A program made the translations under genes and the position numbers. Positions 1 to 5,514 of a DNA stretch of 6,174 bases are shown piece after piece. The DNA lies in contig JASHZW010000176.1 in assembly GCA_030042335.1 (NCBI GenBank), positions 1 through 6,174 on the forward strand. Direction: 5' to 3'. The notes beneath the pieces were generated by a model. It did no database searches and was not told the origin of the DNA. It was given only the letters and a program-made list of their open reading frames with translations. Origin of the DNA: Nitrososphaerales archaeon. Lineage in GTDB: Archaea > Thermoproteota > Nitrososphaeria > Nitrososphaerales > UBA183. The first letter of the stretch is position 1, and the number at the start of each line of letters is the position of its first letter.

Positions 1-26
1 CGCTATATATTATTATGTATCAGATA

Positions 27-40
27 TATCTATATAGATA
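27..40 (+). promoter_or_regulatory. TATA box inside a 14-bp palindrome, promoter of the ABC exporter operon
   Basis: TATCTATATAGATA is a perfect 14-bp palindrome. It contains TATATA at 31-36, centred about 27 nt before the ATG at 60. That is the archaeal TATA-to-start distance expected when transcription begins at or next to the start codon (leaderless mRNA). No Shine-Dalgarno sequence lies between 41 and 59, and an in-frame TAG at 39-41 rules out an upstream start. The whole 1-40 segment is AT-rich, unlike the GC-rich genes. The palindrome may be an operator for a repressor that competes with TBP; this is inference. Confidence 0.6.
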
Positions 41-59
41 GTCGTCCGGTGCCTTCGCC

Positions 60-1085
<1,026 letters not shown>

Positions 1086-1087
1086 AA

Positions 1088-1861
1088 ATGACGCTCCTCT
1101 TCGACACCCGGTATCTCTTCGTCAGGGCACTGAAGAAGCTCATCCGCAACCCAATACTGATCTTCTTCTCCCTCTTCCAACCGATAATCTTCCTCGTCCT
1201 CTTCACGCAGCTCTTCCACTCGCTCAACCTGCTCCCTGGCTTCCCCAAGGGCGTCAGCTATCTCGAGTACGCGTCTGCAGGCATACTGATGCAGAACGCC
1301 TTCAGCAGCGCGTTGCAATCGGGAACATCCATAGTCGAGGACCTTAACTCAGGTTTCCTCCAGAAGATGCTCGTCACGCAGGTCAGCAGACCGGCGATTC
1401 TCCTCGGGAGGCTCGTGACCGATGCCTTCAGGGTGACGATCCAGTCCATCATAATCATGGCCTTGGCCTACGCGCTTGGCTTCAGGGTGCAGCAGGGCGT
1501 CCTTGGGATACTGCTCATCCTCTTCATCGTGGCATTCTTCGGCCTCGCGTGGTCGGGTATCTCCCTCGCTCTCGGCCTTCGTACAAGAAGCGCAGAGACC
1601 GTCTTCGGGATAGGCGCCTTCCTGACCTTCCCCCTGCTCTTCATGAGCACGGCCCTGGTCCCCGTCAGCTTCATGCCGTCATGGATGCAGGCGATATCCA
1701 ACGTCAACCCGATCAGCTACGCTGTCAACGCGGTCAGGGACCTTTCTCTCCCCGGCTACTTCTCAGCAAGCGCGGAGATCAGTGCCGTGGTATTCATCGC
1801 GGGCATAGCCGTGGTCACGATGGGAGCGACGCTCTACCTTTTCAGGAAGGTAGTGAGCTAG
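1088..1861 (+). CDS. ABC-2 type permease, DrrB-like partner of the upstream ATPase
   Basis: A membrane protein of 257 residues, the usual size for the ABC-2 family, with about six hydrophobic segments near residues 22-42, 57-77, 113-132, 137-161, 170-192 and 230-251. The N-terminal RNPILIFFSLFQPIIFLVLF, the cytoplasmic-loop sequence SGFLQKMLVTQVSR (88-101) and the motif NPISYAVNAVR (207-217) are characteristic of DrrB/ABC-2 permeases. It starts 2 nt after the ATPase stop behind a good Shine-Dalgarno site, so it should be co-translated with it and form the membrane channel of an exporter, probably as a dimer. No solute-binding protein is nearby, which agrees with export rather than uptake. No frameshift or truncation is seen. 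The transported compound is unknown. Confidence 0.92.
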   Translation: MTLLFDTRYLFVRALKKLIRNPILIFFSLFQPIIFLVLFTQLFHSLNLLPGFPKGVSYLEYASAGILMQNAFSSALQSGTSIVEDLNSGFLQKMLVTQVSRPAILLGRLVTDAFRVTIQSIIIMALAYALGFRVQQGVLGILLILFIVAFFGLAWSGISLALGLRTRSAETVFGIGAFLTFPLLFMSTALVPVSFMPSWMQAISNVNPISYAVNAVRDLSLPGYFSASAEISAVVFIAGIAVVTMGATLYLFRKVVS

Positions 1862-1895
1862 AGCGACTTTCTCAAAAGTGAGAATCCCCGTCACA

Positions 1896-1903
1896 TTCAT
1901 AAA
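1896..1903 (+). promoter_or_regulatory. Possible TATA box of the CBS-domain gene
   Basis: TTCATAAA in the 76-nt gap after the exporter operon is the best TATA-like match before the ATG at 1938. It would put the transcription start near 1925, leaving a leader of roughly a dozen nucleotides with no Shine-Dalgarno sequence. The match to consensus is only moderate. Confidence 0.35.
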
Positions 1904-1937
1904 CCGCGCCGACTAGAATTGTCGTCGATTGTAGAGC

Positions 1938-3092
1938 ATGAAACCTACTGACCTCGTACAGACCTCGATTTCGGAGCTGCTGACGGGTGGGCGGGCATTT
2001 GCCCCAGCCGACAGAGTTTCCGCGCTGATAGGCTATCTCAAGGAGAACCGCTCTTACGACACTTTCGTAGAAGAGGAAGACTCCAGCTTCATCGTCACAA
2101 TGAGGGACCTGCTCGATGTGCAGGATCTCGAGACCAGGCTTTCTACGGTCATGCACAAGGTCCCTCGTCTCAACGCCGGTAACACGGTCGGCGACGCGGC
2201 AGGCTTGATGTTCGAGTACAGGGCGCGTTCGATGCCCGTCTACAGGGAAAAACGGTTCATCGGACGGATAGAGGCGGCTGAGATAATCAAGAAGCTTCTC
2301 GACACCGACCAGTCGTTCAACGTCTCCTCGATCATGACCCCGGATCCCGCGACTCTGGAGTCAACGGCGCCGATCGCGGCAGCGAGGGAGACGATGAGGA
2401 AGAGGAAGATCGACCAGGTACCTGTCCTGGATGAAGGTAGGCTCGTGAACGTTATCACCTCCTCCGACTTCGTATTCAATCTGGCTCCTCCGACGGATCG
2501 GGATGAGAGAGGAGATTTACGGAGAAAGAGGGACGAGGATCCAGTGGGTGTTTTCGGGAAGAGTGGGCTCGTGACCAACGGGACCGCGGACGCCTTGGGG
2601 GCTGTCTTCACGAACATGAAGAACAAAGGGGCGAACTACTCCATCCTTACGGACAAAAACTACGTGCGAGGTATAGTCACCTACCGCGACTTTATGAAAC
2701 TCCTCACCAAGAGGGACGGTGCCCCCCTCCTGCCTATGTACATCATCGGGATACCCGAGGATCTCTTCGAGTCCGCCCTCGTGCGCAAGAAGTTTGCGGA
2801 AACGGTCAGGCTCCTCAAACAGGTCCTTCCAGACGTCGAGGAGGCGCGCGCCGTGATCGAGGGGGAAGGGAACGGCCCTTCGAAGAAGAAGAACTTGGTG
2901 AAGGTCACGGTGATCTCCCCGCGCAGGAACTACTCCTACCAGGTCTTCTCGTACGACCTCGGCGAGGCGTTCGACCAAGTCCACTCCTGGGCGAAGAGGC
3001 TCGTGGAGCAGGAGAAGCCGAGCGTCAAGCCCGGCCGAAGGAACACAATCGAGAAGAGAGGCAGGCTTCCGGAGTTCCCGGAAGAAGAGTGA
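1938..3092 (+). CDS. Four-CBS-domain protein with C-terminal HPF/S30AE-like domain
   Basis: A soluble protein of 384 residues. Four CBS motifs can be followed: about 7-60, 68-122, 128-182 and 203-256. The ribose-contacting S/T-x-x-D motif is present in CBS1 (T54-D57), CBS3 (T174-D177) and CBS4 (T248-D251) but lost in CBS2, which has E115. CBS domains usually bind AMP, ADP, ATP or S-adenosylmethionine. Residues 266-358 read as strand (266-272), helix (276-297), strand (300-308), strand (319-327), strand (331-339), helix (341-358). That is the order of the ribosome hibernation factor HPF/S30AE fold, with a basic tail after 360. I infer a nucleotide-sensing ribosome-binding or dormancy protein; the C-terminal assignment rests on topology, not a clear motif. 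An in-frame TAG at 1932 fixes the ATG at 1938 as the first start. It has its own transcription unit and converges with the VKOR gene 16 nt away. Confidence 0.85.
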   Translation: MKPTDLVQTSISELLTGGRAFAPADRVSALIGYLKENRSYDTFVEEEDSSFIVTMRDLLDVQDLETRLSTVMHKVPRLNAGNTVGDAAGLMFEYRARSMPVYREKRFIGRIEAAEIIKKLLDTDQSFNVSSIMTPDPATLESTAPIAAARETMRKRKIDQVPVLDEGRLVNVITSSDFVFNLAPPTDRDERGDLRRKRDEDPVGVFGKSGLVTNGTADALGAVFTNMKNKGANYSILTDKNYVRGIVTYRDFMKLLTKRDGAPLLPMYIIGIPEDLFESALVRKKFAETVRLLKQVLPDVEEARAVIEGEGNGPSKKKNLVKVTVISPRRNYSYQVFSYDLGEAFDQVHSWAKRLVEQEKPSVKPGRRNTIEKRGRLPEFPEEE

Positions 3093-3108
3093 CCTGTTCG
3101 GGATTTTC

Positions 3109-3534
3109 CTAATCCTCTGAGAATGTCAGGCGCACAACCGGAATCACCATCAGGGCGGTGCACAGGTGGGCGAGTGTGCAGTACAGACAGATTGCGTGGA
3201 GGAGGAAAGCTTCAACGTAGATGAGATAACCCACCATGATTATCCCCGCCAGCCAAAGCGGGAGCATAAGGTAGGGTGCGAACGAAAGCCGCAGAGTGCC
3301 TAATCCCAGCATTGTCGCGAACCAGAGGAGACCGAGCAGCGCGACCGGGATGCCGTAGGGGTGCGAGTAGGGACTCTGGGTTACCTTCTCGCAGTTGATG
3401 ACTCCGCCGGTCGGGCAGAACGGCGCGATCTTGCTGAAGGAGTCTATCGTGAGGTAGACCGAGTCGCCGACGCCGACTATCGACAGCACGATCATCATCA
3501 ATCGGGACTGCCCCGCGCTCATCTTCAACCTCAT
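3109..3534 (-). CDS. Stand-alone VKOR-family disulfide-generating membrane protein
   Basis: An integral membrane protein of 141 residues from the ATG at 3534 (alternatives: TTG at 3543, ATG at 3522). Four hydrophobic segments lie at about 11-31, 60-81, 87-112 and 116-136. Numbered from 3534, it has the VKOR cysteine set: loop pair C40 and C48 in CPTGGVINCEKV, then S54 and YGIPVALLG, and the active-site pair C116-x-x-C119 in AICLYCTLAH. Members of this family take electrons from a thioredoxin-like oxidase through the loop cysteines, pass them to the CxxC pair and on to a quinone, replacing DsbB. Bacterial forms often carry a fused thioredoxin domain; here there is none, and no DsbA-like gene is in the window, so the partner must be elsewhere. 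It converges with the CBS gene; the divergent upstream side is occupied by the IS remnant. Confidence 0.9.
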   Translation of the reverse strand: MRLKMSAGQSRLMMIVLSIVGVGDSVYLTIDSFSKIAPFCPTGGVINCEKVTQSPYSHPYGIPVALLGLLWFATMLGLGTLRLSFAPYLMLPLWLAGIIMVGYLIYVEAFLLHAICLYCTLAHLCTALMVIPVVRLTFSED

Positions 3535-3553
3535 CCTAGCCAACCTGTTTGTA

Positions 3554-3580
3554 CGCGCATGATTTTCTTTTCGATGCGCG
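3554..3580 (-). promoter_or_regulatory. Putative VKOR promoter flanked by a 7-bp inverted repeat
   Basis: On the minus strand an A-rich box, AAAAGAAAA (3563-3571), is centred about 26 nt before position 3541, so the message would begin just before the TTG (3543) or ATG (3534) start. The box is bracketed by a perfect inverted repeat, CGCGCAT (3554-3560) and ATGCGCG (3574-3580), with 13 nt between arms. The dyad around a TATA element could be a repressor site or chance; the TATA match itself is weak. Confidence 0.4.
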
Positions 3581-3609
3581 CCGCCTCTTTTTTAGTGTGC
3601 TGAAGAACC

Positions 3610-3630
3610 CCACGGGCTTCTAGGCCGTGG
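3610..3630 (+). repeat. Left-end subterminal hairpin of the IS element
   Basis: CCACGG (3610-3615) pairs with CCGTGG (3625-3630). The stem could continue past a G-G mismatch with C3617-G3623, leaving a TTCTA loop. Its sequence closely matches the right-end hairpin in the same orientation, as expected for the TnpA recognition structures of IS200/IS605. Confidence 0.75.
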
Positions 3631-3668
3631 TCCGCAAGCTTATCACCTGATTTTTCCCTGAATTTCGC

Positions 3669-3707
3669 GAGGCCGCGGAGCGGCCTCCTGGTCGGCCGAT
3701 GAGGAGG
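3669..3707 (+). promoter_or_regulatory. tnpA leader with competing hairpins and anti-Shine-Dalgarno segment
   Basis: GAGGCCGC (3669-3676) and GCGGCCTC (3680-3687) form a perfect 8-bp stem with a three-base loop. The overlapping segment CCTCCT (3684-3689) is also the exact complement of AGGAGG (3702-3707), the only Shine-Dalgarno-like sequence near tnpA. A third option pairs CGGCC (3681-3685) with GGCCG (3694-3698). The structures exclude one another, so the leader could expose or hide the ribosome site. Salmonella IS200 is known to repress its transposase by hiding the ribosome site; applying that here is inference. Confidence 0.5.
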
Positions 3708-4215
3708 AAGTGTATTGGCAACATGCAACTGGTGAGCGTGGGCTCTAGCTACGGGGAGTCGAACTACCACCTGCAGTTCACTCCAAAGTTCCGGATGGAC
3801 GTCTTCGTGGACGAGGAGGTGAAGGAGACGTGCAAGAGGAGCTTCGAGGAAACGTGTGTGGCTCTAGGTATAACGATGGTCGCCTGCGAGTTCGGTCTCG
3901 ATCATGCTCACGTCTTCGTCGGCAACTGCAAGAACTATACGGTGCCCGTGATGGTGCAGAGGCTGAAGGGCGCCTCGTCGCGCAGGGTCAGGCTCGATGG
4001 AGTTCTGGGAGAGAGTGAAGGACAAGCTCTGGGGTGACTCGTTCTGATCTGACGGTTACTTCTACCGCAGCATAGGCTCGACCACGAGTGACGCGGTCGA
4101 GTACTACATCAAATACAGCCAGAAAAAGCACTGGATTAGCTACGACTACGAGGAGGGGGAGTGGCGAGATGAGGCGGAGCTCGCAACGAAGCAGGCCAGG
4201 CTGGAAGAATTCTGA
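3699..4215 (+). pseudogene. tnpA: Broken IS200-type Y1 (HUH) transposase
   Basis: The first part (from ATG 3699 or 3723) encodes SYGESNYHLQFTPKFR, typical of the start of IS200-like transposases, the metal-binding HUH motif H69-A-H71 in GLDHAHVFVG, and LKGASSRRVR. After about 3990 the family sequence continues in the next frame (+1): FWERVKDKLWGDSF from 4000, then a TGA at 4045-4047, then SDGYFYRSIGSTTSDAVEYY and on to a TGA at 4213-4215. The stop replaces what is probably a Trp codon in FWSDGYFY. The candidate catalytic tyrosine lies in YYIKYSQ (4102-4122), after both lesions, so no active protein can be made without correcting two errors. AGGAGG at 3702-3707 is better placed for the start at 3723. 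The gene body ends directly at the right-end hairpin. Sequencing errors could mimic this, but two independent lesions favour real decay. Confidence 0.85.
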
Positions 4216-4218
4216 CCC

Positions 4219-4236
4219 CACGGCCTTCAGGCCGTG
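4219..4236 (+). repeat. Right-end subterminal hairpin of the IS element
   Basis: CACGGCC (4219-4225) and GGCCGTG (4230-4236) form a perfect 7-bp stem with a TTCA loop, starting 3 nt after the last transposase stop. It matches the left-end hairpin in direct orientation and appears intact. Confidence 0.8.
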
Positions 4237-4241
4237 CGTAG

Positions 4242-4271
4242 TTCAGATATTCCTACATTCAGATATTCCTA
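4242..4271 (+). repeat. 14-bp direct repeat upstream of the dehydrogenase promoter
   Basis: TTCAGATATTCCTA occurs at 4242-4255 and again at 4258-4271, separated by two bases (period 16). The second copy ends 17 nt before the TATA box of the dehydrogenase operon, where archaeal activators commonly bind. The first copy starts 5 nt after the IS right-end hairpin, so it may include the IS tip. Either a regulator site pair or a by-product of the insertion. Confidence 0.7.
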
Positions 4272-4288
4272 AACGGATTGTAAATGCG

Positions 4289-4294
4289 TATATA
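4289..4294 (+). promoter_or_regulatory. TATA box of the dehydrogenase operon (leaderless start)
   Basis: TATATA centred about 27 nt before the ATG at 4319 places the transcription start on or next to the start codon. No Shine-Dalgarno sequence is present between 4295 and 4318. This agrees with choosing 4319 as the translation start. Confidence 0.65.
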
Positions 4295-4318
4295 GTCCAC
4301 CATGGCACAACTCTTAGA

Positions 4319-5512
4319 ATGGCTGATAGCAGCAGCGGAAGTAACTCGAAGCCTGCTAACCGCAGAAGCTTTCTAAAGATAGGTGCCGGCGTAGTCGTCG
4401 GCGCTGTAGTCGCAGGAGCCGGAGTCGCTGCCTATGATAGCAGCGTAATCAGTTCAAACAGCAGCAGCAGCTCCTCGACCGTCTCGTCGCTGAGCAGCGA
4501 GCTCGATGCGACTACCTCAGCACTCAACAGTGCCAATGCACAGATATCCTCCCTCTCGAGCCAACTCACGGCCACGCAGGGTTCGTTGAGCAGCGCGAAC
4601 AGCCAGCTTGCTGCGGCGAGCTCGACCAACTCGAGCCTCAGCACGCAGCTAGCATCGACGCAGGGCCAGCTTGGCAGCGCGACCGCGCAAATATCAACTC
4701 TGCAGAGCCAAATCTCTTCCCTAAACACGACTGTGAACACCACTACAGGGTTTCTGGCATTAAGCGCGGAAGAAGCGTCTGTGCTCGAGGCGGCATTGGA
4801 GATAATAATACCGACCGATAGCAACGGCCCGGGGGCCCAAACGGCTGGCTCTATCTTCTTCATAGACAGGCAGCTAAGCGGTAAGTACGGCTGGAACGGG
4901 AACATGTATATGTCTGGGCCTTTCTATCAGCCAAATACCTCTGGTTCTATTACGGTGGAGGGGGTCAACTACAGTACTGGGGCCGCAACGACCTTCACGT
5001 ACAGTGAAGGAACTGTACCTGCAACAAGCCCGGATCTCGGATACTATTACCAGTACCCGTTTTCACTGAGAGAGTTCTGGAGGGCAGGACTTGAGAACCT
5101 CAACTCCTATGCAATGTCAACTTATGGCAACAATACAACACCATTTTACCAACTCTCCACGGCTGATCAGACGAGCGCACTGACAGATCTTTGGAACAAC
5201 AAGCCGACATCATTCGGCGAAATATTACCATCGGACTTCGCTTATGAACTCTTCTTCATGGCTTGGGCAGGCTTCACGATGGACCCGCTCCATGGCGGTA
5301 ACAAAGGGATGGTTGGATGGACCCTTACCGGGTTCAGTGGGGTTAATAACGGGAACGCTTACGGCGAGGGCCTCACGCTCCAGCAACTCATGGTCGCGAC
5401 AACTCCGACGAAGTTGCAACCGTTCAGCCTCGCGCAGTTCCAGGCCGCGGCTGGCTTCCTGCCATCCAATGGCTCCTCGTCAAGTAGCGATGCCTCATCA
5501 GGAGGCCAGTAG
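4319..5512 (+). CDS. Tat-exported small subunit, gluconate 2-dehydrogenase subunit 3 family, with coiled-coil stalk
   Basis: A protein of 397 residues. The twin-arginine motif NRRSFLK (R15, R16) is followed by a hydrophobic stretch (21-38) without a lipobox cysteine. Residues about 55-140 are a Ser/Ala/Gln-rich heptad region (L58, L62, L69, I76, L83, L90, L97, L107, L111, I125, I132), probably a coiled-coil stalk. From about 145 the family domain begins: LSAEEASVLEAALEIIIPTD, then PGAQTAGSIFFIDRQL, and near the end FTMDPLHGGNKGMVGW, its most recognisable block. The tail is serine-rich. Several N-x-S/T sites and the lack of cysteine suit an exported, glycosylated archaeal protein. In known enzymes this subunit escorts a GMC flavoprotein through the Tat system, and such a gene follows 2 nt downstream. 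The reading frame stays open upstream to 4088, but through IS debris; the TATA position and the Tat signal set the start. The substrate is unknown. Confidence 0.88.
   Translation: MADSSSGSNSKPANRRSFLKIGAGVVVGAVVAGAGVAAYDSSVISSNSSSSSSTVSSLSSELDATTSALNSANAQISSLSSQLTATQGSLSSANSQLAAASSTNSSLSTQLASTQGQLGSATAQISTLQSQISSLNTTVNTTTGFLALSAEEASVLEAALEIIIPTDSNGPGAQTAGSIFFIDRQLSGKYGWNGNMYMSGPFYQPNTSGSITVEGVNYSTGAATTFTYSEGTVPATSPDLGYYYQYPFSLREFWRAGLENLNSYAMSTYGNNTTPFYQLSTADQTSALTDLWNNKPTSFGEILPSDFAYELFFMAWAGFTMDPLHGGNKGMVGWTLTGFSGVNNGNAYGEGLTLQQLMVATTPTKLQPFSLAQFQAAAGFLPSNGSSSSSDASSGGQ
4481..4738 (+). repeat. Heptad-built Ser/Ala/Gln repeat region (stalk of the Tat subunit)
   Basis: Within the stalk, the six-residue pattern S-A-(N/T)-(A/S)-Q-(I/L) recurs at residues 71-76, 92-97 and 120-125, spaced 21 and 28 residues (three and four heptads). 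Residues 82-97 and 110-125 align over 16 positions (QL-x-x-TQG-x-L-x-SA-x-x-Q). The region seems to have grown by duplication of heptad blocks, and its length may vary between strains. Confidence 0.6.
5501..5505 (+). promoter_or_regulatory. Shine-Dalgarno site of the GMC flavoprotein
   Basis: GGAGG lies 9 nt before the ATG at 5515, inside the last codons of the small-subunit gene. It fixes the start of the flavoprotein and indicates a shared transcript. Confidence 0.65.
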
Positions 5513-5514
5513 AG

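Larger units (their letters stand above)
3600..4245 (+). mobile_element. Degenerate IS200/IS605-type element (tnpA only, no tnpB)
   Basis: A unit of about 640 bp made of a left-end hairpin (3610-3630), a structured leader, a broken Y1/HUH transposase gene and a right-end hairpin (4219-4236). The ends share ACCCCACGG-S-CTTC followed by AGGCCGTG in the same orientation, differing by one substitution and one extra base. This is the expected arrangement for IS200/IS605, which has subterminal palindromes rather than inverted terminal repeats and moves as single-stranded DNA without target duplication. The outer tips cannot be fixed from one copy; the limits given are approximate. There is no tnpB/IscB-like gene. 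A run of six T (3588-3593) sits just outside the left end. The element separates the VKOR gene from the dehydrogenase operon. Confidence 0.8.

Noticed and set aside
1549..1881. A 110-codon plus-strand open frame overlapping the permease
   Set aside because: It lies wholly within the well-supported permease apart from its last codons, has an Arg/Pro-rich composition typical of an out-of-frame reading and has no recognisable motif.
1869..1884. TTCTCA-AAAG-TGAGAA hairpin after the exporter operon as a terminator
   Set aside because: The stem is only 6 bp and AT-rich with no T-run after it. Archaeal termination mainly depends on T-tracts, so I do not call it.
2517..2984. A long minus-strand open frame opposite the CBS gene
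   Set aside because: The plus strand encodes clear CBS motifs across it. The antisense product has no family features; GC-rich coding often leaves the opposite frame open.
4045..4047. Recoding of the in-frame TGA (Trp, Sec or readthrough) in tnpA
   Set aside because: A frameshift upstream is also needed to reach this frame, and TGA is used as an ordinary stop by the CBS gene at 3090. Decay is the simpler reading.
4242..4271. Start of a CRISPR array
   Set aside because: There are only two copies of a 14-mer with a 2-nt gap: no spacers and no cas genes.
4302..4304. ATG as an earlier start for the Tat subunit
   Set aside because: It is in a different frame from the Tat signal and would lie upstream of the predicted transcription start.
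4088..4318. Upstream in-frame extension of the Tat subunit gene
   Set aside because: It reads out of frame through the transposase remnant and its end hairpin, and would bury the Tat signal about 90 residues in. The TATA box at 4289 supports the start at 4319.
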